From contig VWZS01000833.1 in assembly GCA_013397075.1 (NCBI GenBank), positions 557,399-621,398 of the forward strand: a stretch of 64,000 bases of DNA, in the 5' to 3' direction. Below are positions 11,601 to 23,787 of this stretch, one piece after another. A program made the position numbers and the translations under genes. The notes under the pieces were generated by a model. The model saw only the letters and a list, made by a program, of their open reading frames with translations. It did not search any database and was not told the DNA's origin. Numbering within the stretch: position 1 is the stretch's first letter; each line of letters starts with the position of its first letter. This DNA comes from Rhabdornis inornatus (Eukaryota > Chordata > Aves > Passeriformes > Rhabdornithidae).

Positions 11601-14600
11601 TTCCCTAATTGTTCTTAAAAGATGTACATTTGTACAGTAGATCCATCCTTTCTGGACAGGAACTTCTTGGCCGTGTCATATTCTGGCCAGCCACATGTCT
11701 TTTCCTTGTTCAAAGGTTTTGTCTACTAGTATAAATATGTCCTCTAAACCTTAAATCTATTGCAGATGGGAGTGCAGATACTTCTGAAACAAATTCTAAT
11801 GCTGAGGTTGGCAATCTTTTACCCCTGAGTTTTAAGCAGCTGTGATTAAGCCAAAGTCTTGCTTCAGGAGATCTCAGGTTTGATCTTCACTGACACAGGT
11901 TCCTAAATAGCAACCCAGAAGTTTTGGGTCTTCCTTTTAGTTACTGAATCAGAGGATGTACCTCTCCTCACAGGATGCCTTTTCTTGTCTTAGCCCGATA
12001 AAACAATTATTTGTCACTGAATGTGTCATGAGCACATCAGTGCTCATGGGCCATCACTGTGATTCTTCTGTGTCCCACAGGTGCAACTGCTGGCTCTGGA
12101 ACACAGGGATGGGGATTTCAGGGATCCGTGGAGTTCTCAGGGCATGGATCAGGGGCTCCTCAGGACATGAATGACATTGAGGGGTTGGGCTGTGTTCAGA
12201 GAAGAGAACAGAGCTGGGGAAGTGTCTGGACCTCCAGGAGTATCTGAGGGAGCTGAGGAAGCTCAGCCTGGAAGAAAGGAGGCTCAGAGGGGACCTTCTC
12301 AGTCTCTACAACTCCCTGACAGGACGGTGCAGCCAGGTGGGGTTGAGCCTTCTCTCTCAATTAACAGGTGACAGGACAAGAGGACATGGCTTTTGTCATG
12401 GGGTGCCAGGGGAGGTTTAGATTGGATATTGGGAAAATGTTTTCACCGAAATGGCTGTCAAGCCCTGGTACAGGCTGCCCGGGGAAGAGGCGGAGCCACC
12501 ATCCCTGGATGGATTTAGAAGCCATGCAGATGGACATCTGTGATTTAGTGGTGGGCTTGGCTGTGCTGGGGGAACACTTGGATCTGATGGTCTTGGACAG
12601 CCTTTCCAATCCGAGCAAATCTGAGACGATTCTGTGCTCCTATGATTCTATAATTTCTTCAGGAGTCAGTCCTTATCCCTCTTCATGTCCGGCCCCCGCG
12701 GAGGTGCTGAAGGGACAGCTCCGGCCGGGGTCCGGCGGAGGGGCCGCTCCTGCAGGGACAGCTCCGGCCGGGGCGCGCAGCCCCGGCAGCTCCCGGGGTG
12801 CCGGGGTGCTCGGGCCGCTCCGCTGCCCCATCCCGCTGCTCCCCCCGGTGGAGGGGAGTGCCCGGCAGTGGGGGCTGCTCGGGACCTTCCCCCGCCGGTC
12901 CCCGGGGCCGCGGCAGCTCCAGCCCCGCTCCCCGGCCCCGTGTGCCGCTAATTGCATCTGACGGCTGGCGCCGGGGTGCAGCTGCGGGCTGCGGGGCGGG
13001 GGAAGGACACAGAGCACTCGCAGCGCTCACCACAGCCCAGGGTCTTTTGTCCTTTTGCTCCTCTTCATTTTAATTGACAGAGAGGGACGGTCAGTTTGCT
13101 CTGCAGAAGGGAAAGCAGGACAGGGGAGATCCCGATGGAATGGACGCAGCTGTGAAATCACCGCGGCAAACCTGCTGAAAGGCAGGGAATGCAGCATGGA
13201 ATCGTCTGCACACGGTGCCACTACTGAAGCCCAAGTCATGAAATACAAAGCACTGTGCACTGTAACAAGTGCTGTCAGGCAATTAAATTGAATTAAATGA
13301 CGAGGCCAAGGGTGTGGCACATCTGCCTCATGCCTTGGTTTCACCCAGGACCAGACATAACGGTGGAGCAACGACCTTGTTGACTGGTTTATTTGTATTA
13401 AATGGTAATGTCTAAATGATAATAAATGATAATGTCTCTCATCTGTTCCCAGGGATCCTCCTCAGGGCTCTTGGCAGCACATTAGGAGATGCATTAGCTT
13501 CCTGCTCCATGCCACGACTCTGGGCCTCTCGGAGGCTCTCCAGAGCTTTTTTTCATTAAGAACAAAATCAAAGATGTCCAGCTGCCACTTCTGGTGTAAA
13601 CTCTTCATATTTGGTTTATATTTAGCAGCAGGACTGAGCAGGAGGTTCAAATCAGAATGGGGAGCAGGCTAACAAAGTGTTCAGTCGAGATCTGAGCTTC
13701 TGGGGTGGTGGTTTAGCAAAAGAAGGGTGTTAATTTAGGGTGAAGTTCTGTACCTAGGAGGAAAAATAAGAGCAAGCATGAAACAGGTGTAGGTTTTCCC
13801 ACTCAATTAGCTGTGGGAAGACAGAGGAGAATACCTGAAAGATGTTCCTAAGGGCATGTGATACACAATGTTACTTTTTTTTCAGAATTGTTCTGCGTCT
13901 AATGCCTCTTTAGAACACAAAATTCTGGGGATTTCCCTGTCGTGGCCCAGGGGAGGGTCTTGCTCTGAAGGTGGCATTGGAAGCTGAGCTGCAGAGTCGC
14001 CTCTGGCTGGAGCGTGAAATGAGCTCGGTACAGAGGGGACAAACCAAGGCCAGAAGCACCAGGATATGTGGGAAACCCAGAGTCAGAGCCAAGGCAGGAC
14101 AGCAGAATGCCTGTGCCTGTGGCAGAGGCAGGAGGAAGGGCAGCACAAGGATGCTCAGGGCAGGTTTGTCAGGACATGCAGCCATGATGACACTGTCCCC
14201 ACGAGCCTGGGTGTCACCCAAGGAGCCAGCCCACGTCCTCACAGGACCCATGAGGCAGCAGCACCCACTGTTGAGCCCCAGCTGCTGACCTGACACATAG
14301 GAGTGATGCTGCGAGGGTTTCACTGATGTGATAAAGAACATGACAGCCTGACAGAGCACCTCACTGACTTCAACTCCTTCTATTCTGAGGTTCTTTGTCA
14401 GCAGTGTGCAAATAGTTCACTGTCTTAAATTTGCTGAACTCCAAAAATACAGGAAAAGATTGTCCCAGAATCAGATGGCTGCAATCTGTGATCACCGAGG
14501 GTGCTGTGGTGCATCCTCCAGTCACGGGAACAATGAGCAAACTGGAGGGCTCACAGCAGCAGAGCTCGAAAGGATTGTCTGTTTCCTGTCCTTTACAGAA

Positions 14601-17122
14601 GGACGGTTACTGTGGTCACAGACTGTGCCTATCTCTGTCTGGGTGGGCCAAGGTGGTGGCAGAATCCTTCCTGACCTGCTGCTGCAGGGTAGGAGGTAGC
14701 TTGTGATGTTGGGGTCCAGCTCTTCCCCTGGTAGCAGAGCCCCTGAACAGTTTTGTCACTCAAACGCCCCTTTGTTCTCCACATTGCTGACCTCCTGTTG
14801 CCTCTTCACCCTCACTTCGGAAATGCTGAATTGTGAAACATTCCCAGCTCACCAGGGCTTGAGCAATGTTTCCAGGTGTCAGTGGGCATCATTTATCTCA
14901 GAGACTGGAAATTCCACTCCAGTGGGAAAAGGGTGGGGCAACTGCCCCAGCATGTTTAACTAAATGGGTGCAGCATCCCAGCTCCTTTGGAGGGAAAGCC
15001 CTGCACAGAAACATACCCCTAGACGTGTTAAATCCCTACTGTGTGTGTTCCCATAATATTTGCCACACTGGCAGCTAATTTAGGCTGCTCTAGATCAAAC
15101 ACTTCTTGGGGACCTTTTGGCAAGCTATGGCAGCATGGAAACATCTCCACAGAGTCTGGGAGCTGCAAATGGGATTTCCTGGCAGCATGGAAAAGCCTCC
15201 AGAGTCTGATAGCTGCAAATGGGATACTTGCTTAATTTCCCTATGAAAAAGAGATGCTGTTGCCGTTAGAATCTCTCTCATTGCTATTTCCTATTTTTCA
15301 GCCTACAAGGAGAAAATGAAGGAGCTGTCTCTGCTCTCCCTCATCTGCTCTTGTTTCCACACCCAGCCCCATCCCAACACTATCTACCAGTATGGAGGTA
15401 GGTAATCTGCTCCCACAGGAGATCCAGCAGTGTTTGGATTATTCTCCCACAGGAAGTGTGGGAGCTTGCCAGAGTCAGTCTCTCTGCTTCATGCTGGGGT
15501 GACATACAAGGTATTATTATCACAGCAATGTGACGTTTCTGTAATTATTCCATTACTTTAAATTAATTGCATTTGCATGGAGGGGATGAAGGTGATCGCT
15601 AATCAAGAAATTCTGGAGATAAAACAAAATCACCCAGATCAGGACATGGGAAAATCCTAATTCCTGTGTGAGGAGCTTGATGACTTCAGGTCACTCTCTT
15701 GAAAGACACATGTTCACAGAGTGACTGGTTTTTTTCCCCACAAAGATATGGAGGTGAAGCAGCTGGATAAGAGGGCATCGGGCCAGAGCTTCGAAGTCAT
15801 CCTGAAGTCTCCTTCAGATTTATCTCCTGAGAGCCCAATCCTTTCCTCCCCTCCCAAGAAGAAGGACCTGTCCCTGGAGGAGCTGCAGAGGAGGCTGGAG
15901 GCTGCAGAAGAGAGGAGGAAGGTGAGATGTCCTGTAGAAGCAGTGACATTCCTGGTACTAATTGCACCAAACCCTAAAATTCAGCAGGAGTAATCTAAAA
16001 CAGCTGGGAAGCGTTCTGACACTTGTTCTTCCACTGTAAATTGTCAAGTGAGACATGGTAATCATGAAGTGAGGTTCTGCAGTGTGATTTAGGCAGGGAA
16101 TTCAACTCCATCATCATCATCACAGTGTAGATGTGGCACCTGGGGACATGGGTTAGTGGTGGGCTGGCCAGTGCTGGAGGAACTGTTGGACTCAATGATC
16201 TCAGAGGGCTTTTCCAACCTAGACAATTCTGTGACAGCAGGGAAAAGGCATCAAAAGTATCTTCCTAGCAAGAAGATTGTGTTATGGGGTGGAGGGGTGG
16301 TTTGAGCAGAGGAGGGAGTCAGGAAGCCTCTGTGGGGAGATGGAGGCTGGCAGAGCCTCTGCAGTGGCCTCACCCTCGTGCCTCGCAGACCCAGGAGGCT
16401 CAGGTGCTGAAGCAGCTGGCGGAGAAGAGGGAACACGAGCGGGAGGTGCTGCACAAGGCGCTGGAGGAGAACAACAACTTCAGCCGCCTGGCCGAGGAGA
16501 AGCTCAACTACAAGATGGAGCTGAGCAGGGAGATCCGTGAGGCACATCTGGCTGCCTTGAGGGAGCGGCTCCGTGAGAAGGTGAGTGTGGCCCCCGGGAC
16601 AGGGCTGGGGGTGCTGATCCTCATGGGAAAACAGGGTCTGGTCCCAGTGTGATGGGTGAAGGGACAGTGTGTTTTCTTGGTGGGGGCTGCTGAGGAGGAG
16701 CTCTGCTCCAGATCAGCATGAGGAGGGGGTTATGTCCTTCAGGGTCAGTAGAGAACATAGCCTGGATAATCCTGCTAAGTGAGAGTCCAAAGCCACAGCA
16801 TCAGGCCCACTGAGGGCTGCATGGCTGAAGGGTTTTGCAGGAGAGAGGAGCCAGGAGTGCATTCACTGGAGGTTCCATCACTTCCAGGCTCCCACAGATG
16901 ATTCTTCACTCCTTGTAGATGTAACCCCCTACCCTCGGGGTGTTTTGGATGAGGAAACTGGTCTCTTTTTTTATGTCTGATGCAAATCCTATGTGCAGGA
17001 GGAAAATACTGATCACAGGAACAGGGCGTGTTAGCCCAGTGTCATTTCTCCCATCTTTGCAGGAGCTGCACGCAGCCGAAGTGCGCAGGAACAAGGAACA
17101 GCGGGAGGAGATCTCTGGATAA
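5633..17122 (+). CDS. STMN3: STMN3 (stathmin-3, SCLIP), complete, five coding exons
   Basis: Stathmin-3 is a neuronal phosphoprotein that binds two tubulin dimers, promotes microtubule disassembly and is anchored to Golgi and vesicle membranes by palmitoylation. Coding exons are 5633-5651, 15302-15397, 15746-15921, 16389-16580 and 17063-17122, all with GT/AG borders and compatible phases. They join to 543 nt, 180 residues, the same length as human. Residues 1-37 form the membrane-anchor region with the Cys22/Cys24 pair (LSLICSCF). Residues 38-180 are the stathmin-like domain, beginning MEVKQLDKRASGQSFEVILK, with the proline-rich SPSDLSPESP phospho-region followed by a long charged helix (EELQRRLEAAEERRK to EEISG). 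Near-identity to the human protein makes the call very secure. Intron 1 is 9.65 kb. Confidence 0.97.
9866..9952 (+). repeat. A/CAA-rich simple repeat
   Basis: Adenine-rich sequence with CAA, CAAC and long A runs, low in complexity. Confidence 0.75.
12075..12655 (+). mobile_element. CR1 LINE fragment with 3' tail
   Basis: This is one of the longest CR1 pieces in the window. It contains cagcctggaagaaaggaggct, the gacaggacaagagg block, a degraded ggattgggaaaatgttttca segment, and the terminal cttggacagcctttccaa / tcctatgattctataa tail. Its frame is broken and there is no usable ORF2. Confidence 0.85.
12685..13030. promoter_or_regulatory. Intronic CpG island in STMN3 intron 1
   Basis: About 345 bp of very high GC with dense CpG starts just after the CR1 tail. 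It contains a 43-bp tandem duplication whose units carry GGACAGCTCC at 12713-12722 and 12756-12765, and a GC box (GGGGCGGGGG) near 12995. It could be an alternative STMN3 promoter, a REST-bound element, or the promoter of an unseen non-coding transcript. No protein was recognised in any frame. Confidence 0.5.
15129..15227 (+). repeat. Tandem duplication, about 51 bp x 2
   Basis: Both copies begin GGCAGCATGGAAA (15129 and 15181) and end AGCTGCAAATGGGAT, with small indels between them. The pair lies 75 bp before STMN3 exon 2. Confidence 0.85.
15302..15397 (+). CDS. STMN3: STMN3 coding exon 2 (membrane-anchor region)
   Basis: Residues 7-39 read AYKEKMKELSLLSLICSCF, then HTQPHPNTIYQYG. The acceptor is TATTTTTCAG and the donor GGAG/GTAGGT. 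The exon holds the two palmitoylatable cysteines, Cys22 and Cys24, and an internal Met12 that could start translation if an intronic promoter were used. Confidence 0.95.
15746..15921 (+). CDS. STMN3: STMN3 coding exon 3 (start of stathmin domain)
   Basis: Residues 39-97 cover the tubulin-capping N-terminal part of the stathmin-like domain and the proline-directed phosphorylation region (SPSDLSPESPILSSPPKKK). The donor is AAG/GTGAGA and the exon ends in phase 0 after Lys97. Confidence 0.96.
16135..16235 (+). mobile_element. CR1 LINE 3' tail fragment
   Basis: The fragment holds ggttagtggtgggctggcca, gttggactcaatgatctcag and ttttccaacctagacaattc. It lies in STMN3 intron 3, between exons 3 and 4. 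Confidence 0.8.
16389..16580 (+). CDS. STMN3: STMN3 coding exon 4 (tubulin-binding helix)
   Basis: Residues 98-161 run from TQEAQVLKQLAEKREHEREV to REAHLAALRERLREK. This is a continuous charged alpha-helix with the two tubulin-binding repeats typical of stathmins. The exon is exactly 64 codons, bounded by CCTCGCAG and AAG/GTGAGT. Confidence 0.96.
17063..17122 (+). CDS. STMN3: STMN3 coding exon 5 and stop
   Basis: Residues 162-180 read ELHAAEVRRNKEQREEISG and end at TAA 17120-17122. The acceptor is CATCTTTGCAG. The human C-terminus differs mainly by Met for Ile three residues from the end. Confidence 0.96.
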   Translation, partial: ELHAAEVRRNKEQREEISG

Positions 17123-18760
17123 AGGGCTTTTCTACACATCTAGCACCTGATTCCTGTTAACAAACCAACCAGTCGACCAACCAACACATTTTATTTTGTT
17201 TGTCTAGATGCGACATTCGGTTCTTCATCCCCCCTCCCCGGTGTTTGTCCCCCAGCTACACGCTTCTCTCTGCATCCCTAATTGTCAGTGCTTGTGGGGA
17301 TTCACAGATCATAGGGACCTCTAAGCAGAATAGCAACTAGTTCACATCAAATAGAGAATCAGTCAGTCAATCAAACAGCTTCTTTGGAGGGTTTGTCCTT
17401 TTTTTAAAAAAATATTTCTTAAACTGATGTAAAGAAAAAAAAAACCAAAAGAAGATATTAATAAATTCAACCAGCAGTGTCACAGAGATACGGATTTCTT
17501 ATCGGGGCTTTTCCTCCTCTTGGTGTTTGCTCTGAGCCAAATACCAGTTTCAGAAAAATGGGAAATAAGTGATAATTTCTGTATGTGAAGTAAAATAGGA
17601 AGCAGCCCCCTATTTGCCCATGGTAGGAGAGAGGAAGGAGAGGGATGGATGGCTCAGGAGTTGCAGTGTGCAGAGCCCCCATCTTTTGGCTGCCTCCAGA
17701 GCCAGCCCAGGTAGGCAGTGACCACAGTCCTCATCTTGGGGTGGCTTTTGAGAATCTGTGTGGAAGCAGCCGAGGGGCTCCACCCAAAAGCTTGCTGCCA
17801 GGTGGCACATCACAGCAAGTCCCTGCCACAGCGGGCACTGCCTGATGGCCTGGTTGGCCACTGAGCCACCCTCTCCCCAGATGAGCAGGGACTGAGAGGT
17901 CTTGGCTGCTCTGCCCGGGAGAGCTGTGGGTGGTGATTACATTTCCAGCTCCTGGGAGCCCTGAGAGGGACCCTCAGTCCTCTGTGGGCTCCCCAGTGCT
18001 CCACTCTGTCAGGAAAGCAAATCCAACAGAGGCAGTGCATGGTTGCAAAAAAGCCTTTTAGGGAACAGAAGAATCCTTCCCTCTTTCCAGTGGTGGATGT
18101 GGCTCTTTGGGGTCATCACAGGGCAGATTGCTGGACACCAAATCCTGAGGCTCTTTTCTGATCTCCACAGAACTCCCAGCTGGATGTGGGACGGATCCCT
18201 CCATGGCCATGGCTTGATGTCAGGGGACTCCGCTCCTAAAAGGAAGGGCTACCTTACTCCCAAACCCCTCTTCCTGGGCTGGGGGGGGAGGACAGGGCTG
18301 TTAGAAAGCTCCTGTGCTGTCAGTGACAAAAGAAAATTAGATTTAGGGCAAAGAAGAGAACTGAGGGTTGAATTTCTTAACAGTAGCTAATGATCAGTTT
18401 ATAGTAGCAGCTGTCTTAGATAAGCATCTGTGTAGAGCGCGGCATCACCGCCAGCATCACCTCATCCATATAGTGACGAGAAATTTTAAAAAGTTTAAAA
18501 AAAAATTTAAAAAGTAATTTAAATGAAATGTTTGTGTGTAAGAAATGGTTGAAACTGTCAAATGTCTGTGTCCCACGTTGGTGGGATCTGAGAAGGTATC
18601 TGCAAGATATTAACCCTGTCCTACTCTCTGTGGTGCTGAGTGTTTGCTTGGTGTGTAATTCTGACCTGGAGCTTGTTGTAAATACTGTTTTTAGTACTAT
18701 GATTATTATGATTATTATGATCAGAAATATTGTACTCATGAGCAAGAGTTGAAAACAAGA
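17123..18760 (+). other. STMN3: STMN3 3'UTR region
   Basis: Non-coding sequence follows the TAA. An AATAAA hexamer at 17460-17465 would give a UTR of roughly 350 nt. AT-rich, conserved-looking sequence with GATTATTAT repeats continues to about 18740, so a longer UTR is possible. No better hexamer was seen in that extension, so the true 3' end is uncertain. Confidence 0.5.
17460..17465 (+). terminator. STMN3: Candidate STMN3 polyadenylation signal
   Basis: An AATAAA 338 bp past the stop codon, preceded by A-rich sequence. It is the only canonical hexamer close to the STMN3 end. Confidence 0.45.
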
Positions 18761-21700
18761 GAAATGGCCATTTTCACTCTCTCCTGGGGGCTCAGAAGGA
18801 GTCGGAGGCTGGGCCAGGTGAAGGCAGGGTGCCAGTGGGATGCTGGACCAGAGAGCACCTGGAAAATGATGGAATTGGGAGCTGGAGGCAGCCGAGTCCT
18901 GCAGGCAGGGCAGTGAGAGCGGGGACGGCTGCTCCTCGTGCTGGGAGGAGAAGGGCTGAGAGGAAGAATGGAGGTGATGTTTCAATTCTGGTACCTATAA
19001 TTTAGTGTTGATCTAAACCTCCCCATGTGGAAGTTCCAGGTGGTTCCCTGCAACCCCATGAAAGCTGGAGAACCTGTCAGGTTTAGCATGTGCTGGAACA
19101 GAGCTGTAACAGGTTGTGCCAGTCAGGGCCATTCTCCCAAACAGCTCCTGAGTCTCCAGGCTCAATTCCTGCCTGGATCTTCCCTCTCGGTCCCTTGTGC
19201 TGCCCCATGCCCCTCTCCTCCCTCTTCCTGGAGCCCAGATGGGTCTCAAGTGGGGACTTATTCTTGCAATAGCTTTTCCTGGCAAAAATTCTCATGGCAA
19301 GTGCAGAATGGCCTGGCAGATGGTGCTCATGCAGGTGTGAGCACTGGGAAACCAATTTTTCTCCCCTCCATCAGGCTGGTGCAGTGAGGGATGGCGGATA
19401 TGGCTGGAAAATGTGTTACTGCAGGAGAAGCTCCTGCACCAGAGGAGCAGGGATGTGCAGGGAGAGTTGTGCATTGCTAATGTCAGGGAGCTGCTGCCAA
19501 GACACGTTGTGCCAAGGAAACAGCCTCACATGTGGGGCCAGAGGCTTTACGTGTCCTGGAGCCATGTTTGCATGGTGCAGATGGATGGAGTAGGGATGTT
19601 CAGGAGCTTGTCCAGTGCCACTGGGCACTATCAGGGAAATGTGTAACTACTTTGGCTGCACAGTGTTGGCTGGATGAGGGGTGTCCACCCACTGCTCCAA
19701 ATCTATCGTGGCCAGGAGCTCGTGTAGCACTGTGCCCAACCTCCAGCATGTGGCACGGGCCAGGATCATGGTTATTCCATGCCTTTCCATATCCCTTCAT
19801 GCTATTGGCTATGTGCAGCTGCATACTTCATGCCTCAAATGAGACTAATTAAATATCCTCATTAACATCCTTACTGCCCAAGCCTATGTCATTCCTGGAG
19901 CATTCCCATGTACCATGGATGTGGACACGGCATGCAACCCCCCTAGTTCTTGGGGTCACCTTTCTTATTGTGGGGCTTGAGGTCTCCACTGATCCCTGAA
20001 GGGGTTTATGAATCGAGTTCTGAACCAATAGTTTTCAGTCCCATTTTTGCTGCAGCATGTGGACATGGGAATGTGCCTTGTAGGGGAGCATCCTCAGGGC
20101 TCCCACAGCATCCCTGCCCAGACCTCAAGTGTGGCAGCAGGGTGAGGGAGGAAAGTCAGGAGGGTGACATCATGATGTGCAGGCATAGGCCTTCCAAGAG
20201 CCCTCCTGGGGAAGAGCCTTTGATTCGGTCAAGAGAGAGGAGCTGAAGCTAAATGAGCTCCCAACTGGCACCAACAGCCAGGCAATGGGTGAAGCTGTAG
20301 GAAAGCCGGGAGCCTGGCCTTGCAGTCCAAATTGCAGCTCTGTGCCCACGTTATTCCATACAGCAGAGCTCAGCTCTGTCTGTAAATAGGCACTTCCAAG
20401 GATGCTGGCCCCTCTGACTGCTTCTGGACTGAGCCTATTTCTTGTCTTATTATTTTGGAGTTATTAAAAAATCTTGCTCTAACCCAGTTGTGGGGTTCTT
20501 TTGAGTTGACCTTCCAGGGCCGGTGGGAGCTGAGGAGTTGCATGCATCCTACCTCAGGGGTAGGTCAGTATTGCTGCTCCCTCTCAAATGTAAACTTCAG
20601 CTTGCTTGCTTTAGCTTAGCCCTGCGTGACTCTCTGGCCCTGGCTCTGCAATCCTGTCTTGTGGGGTTTGTTCTATCCCTCCCATGGCATTCCTGTCCTC
20701 CTCGCAGTGGCTGCGCACATGCGCACAGAAACGCATCCGTGCAAATGATATATGCACACACACTCTGATACCACTTGAAATGAGTCAGGGAATGGCTGTT
20801 TACGGTGCTAGAGATTTCTTACTCTCCATGCTAGGGATGAGATGACATAGCAAGACCAATAAACTCCACCTTTGTAGTCAGTTGTCTTTAAGTAAAGCAG
20901 CAGAGGGGCACTGGCCCATGCCTATGTGTGAGTGCTCCATGGTCCCCGGGGTGCAGGGATGCAGGGGACAGCTGGGCATCCCTGCCCTGTGCCTCAGTTT
21001 CCTACACTCTTTGAGAAGGGGACATAGATGCTCCCTCCCCATGGGGACCGCAGGAGAGCCGATGCCTCCACATCTCTAAAGTGCTCTGAAATGGAAAGTA
21101 CCAAAGTATGGAGTCAGGATAAACAGCCCTGGCCCGTGGCTGCAGGAGAGGGTTGGAAGATGACTATGTGGGCACAGGGCTGAGCTGTCACCCCAGGGCT
21201 CAGCACCCCAGCTGCCCTCTGGGCAGGATATGCTCCTCCTGCCAAAGCTGGGCTCACCATCCTTTGTGCTGGGTGGGGAGCTGCTGCAGTGTCATGGAAA
21301 GACTTTCCATCCCTAACAGAGCCTTGTCCGGTTCCCTTTGGTCTGCCACGTGCATTTCATTGTCAACTTGAGGTTGTTGTTGTGCAAAAGAAGTGATCAT
21401 GAAAAAAAATAAAGGAAAAAAAAAGAAATAAAGTTGGTATGAAACCGTATGTGTCCATCTCTCTCCAGAAATGGGTTGTTTTAGCTCCAAGGCTTTTCTT
21501 TGTATTGTGAGAATACTAATAAATAGCATTAAACAGAGGATTGACCTAAAGATTTAACAAAATAGACCCTAATCTTCTGAATGCTCAGTGACTGCTTTTT
21601 CACACAGTGTAAAAGAGGCAGAAATTGACAGTTTATCATCATTCTCAGAGGGACAAAGTAATAAATGCTAGAATGAGGGTCCTGCTGCCACCCCTGTGGC

Positions 21701-22874
21701 TGGGAGGGAGGGTGTGCAAAGTCTTTACATAGGAAGATCGAAAAAGATATAAAACAGTTACAAATACAACAAATGCAGTTCTAGAAACCACATGAGATTC
21801 TTTATTAAAAACTCCAATGCTTCCTTCACGAGCTTTTTCTGAGAAAGGATCCAGCCTGGGCTGGACAGAGCGGGAGAGAGCAGGGCTGTACTCCTCAGGG
21901 AGATGGGACCCCTGCATGGCCAATGCTCCCAATCCCATCCCTGGAGCCAGGTACACAAAAATGTCCAAAAGCTGCATCTGAAAACAGGGAAGTTTGTAAT
22001 CCACAAGGACATGGGGAGGAGGGTGCCTGGCTGCTTTCCCTGCTGCTGGGGAAAGGTTCCCCCACTCACCTTTTGGGGAGGGCTTTTGCCACCACAAGCA
22101 GTCCCCAATGTCTCTGGCCACTGTCCTCCCTTTCCTTGAGGGGATGTTGAAATAGCAGCATCCTCCTGGGCTGTCCCACATCTTGTGATCCCACCAAAAT
22201 AACCGGTGTGGGAGACTTTCCACAGAGCTCAGCAGCACTCAGTGCACAAGGAGACAAACTGAGGGGAAGGCAGGGGGGATAAATTTTAATTCCCAGGGCA
22301 GTGTTCTGTAAGAGCAGGGAGGACAGTACCAGGACAGTGCTGGGGCCATCACGGTGGTGGCAGTGGCAAGCAGCCCATGCCTGATGCTTTTCCCATGTGT
22401 CCTCAGGACGCTGCTGCCCACACAAACAGGAATTCTATTTTTGCAGCTTGACCTTCCTGATTCTGGAGATAAAGACCTGACTGCAAACGCAGCGTTGCTC
22501 ATTTTTCCTCTGAGATTTGATACAGTCCACTAACCCAGGCTCTTCTAAAACGTGGATGTATTAAAGTAAACCTCTGCATAAATTTGTCTTAGGAAAACAG
22601 GCATAGTCCTTGGTGCCAGCCAATTCGAGATATATTGATGAGACCAAGCATAGTCACCTCCTAACTAGTTAATTAAAGACACATCCTTCATCCTTTTGTG
22701 ATCTGAAGGAGAAAACCACAGAGGCATGTGATCTGTTGGGGCAGAATGGGGCAGGAGGAGAGGAAGGAATCGTGGAGAGGCTCCCACCACCTTCCAGCCC
22801 TGCCTATGTGCAGCCCTGCAGGGCTGAGTGCTGGAGACACAATACTGAAGGCTTGAACCACACTCTAGCACCCA

Positions 22875-23130
22875 CAAAATCACAGAATCAAGGAATGGTT
22901 TGGTTCCAAACCCCTCCCATGGGCAGGGACACCTTCCACTATCCCAGGTTGCTCCAAGTCCCATCCAGCCTGGCCTTGAACACTTCCACGGATGGAGCAG
23001 CCACAGCTTTTCTGGCAACCTGTGCGAGGGGCTCCCCAACCTCACAGGGAAGAATTTCTTCCCAATATCCAACCTAACCCTGCCCTCTGCCAGTGCCCCT
23101 TGTCCTGTCACTCCACGCCTTGTCAAGAGT
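22875..23130 (-). mobile_element. CR1 LINE fragment, reverse orientation
   Basis: Reverse complement of the CR1 end: cacagaatcaaggaatggtt tail, gggacaccttccactatccc, caggttgctccaagtccca, aagaatttcttcccaatatc and cccttgtcctgtcactcca. It is most similar to the copy at 577-895. Confidence 0.87.
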
Positions 23131-23745
23131 TCCTTGTGCAAAAAATCAAAACCAAGTCAAGAAAGCAAAATACCTAGGTAACTCTTGAAGAGATCCCTAT
23201 GAAGTGCTTGAGCTGTACCTGAGTAAGGGAAGGGATTGGAGACTCTGCCAAGGTAAATGCAAAGGCTCATCTGGGCAGGCAAAATGCAGAAATTTTGCAG
23301 AGTGGTTTGGTTTGAAAAATAACAGCTCACCCTGTTTCAGAAGCCTCACTGGCATTGTGGTTGGAGCAAGTCTGCCCACCGATAAAGGGCAGAGCAGGGA
23401 GCAGATTAGGTGCCAGGAGATGAAATCATCCCACTGTCTGTGCTAGGAGGAGCCCAGGAGCCTTCCTGTGGTCTGGGATCTGACAGCAAAAGCCAGGCTT
23501 TGCTTTCCAAGAGGCCACTGACTGCTGGAAAAACTGGAGCAGGGCAGCATTACTGGGGGTTTGCTGCCTTCTTACCATCTTGATAAGGCCTCTGTTTTTG
23601 AGCACTGCAGGGAGATGGTTTTAGTGGAAAAAGGGACCTTTTATCTGTCCTGTCCAACCCCACCAGGGTCCTGAGGATGCAGCTGCCTGGGAAGACCCCA
23701 GCAGTGGCACTGGTAGAGAGACAGACTTGCTTCCATGGCAAAGGG

Positions 23746-23787
23746 AGCATGAAATTACCCACTTTCAGTGGGTAATTTCACCTTGCT
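23746..23787 (+). repeat. Near-perfect hairpin (14-bp arms, 3-nt loop)
   Basis: TGAAATTACCCACT (23750-23763) and AGTGGGTAATTTCA (23767-23780) are exact reverse complements around the loop TTC. A further AGCA/TGCT pairing continues after a 3-nt bulge on the right. It is not inside any gene or recognised repeat. Confidence 0.95.

Larger units (their letters stand above)
5652..15301 (+). other. STMN3: STMN3 intron 1 (9.65 kb)
   Basis: The intron is non-coding. It contains a moderately CpG-rich stretch at about 7590-7990, a long AT-rich stretch at about 8340-9200, A/CAA-rich simple sequence at 9866-9952, a CR1 copy at 12075-12655, a dense CpG island at 12685-13030, and a tandem duplication at 15129-15227 just before exon 2. 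No other exon or RNA gene was recognised. Confidence 0.7.

Noticed and set aside
21645..22238. Minus-strand frame of 197 codons with a TTTATT (reverse AATAAA) nearby
   Set aside because: Considered as a single-exon gene, but no domain, signal or promoter feature supports it.
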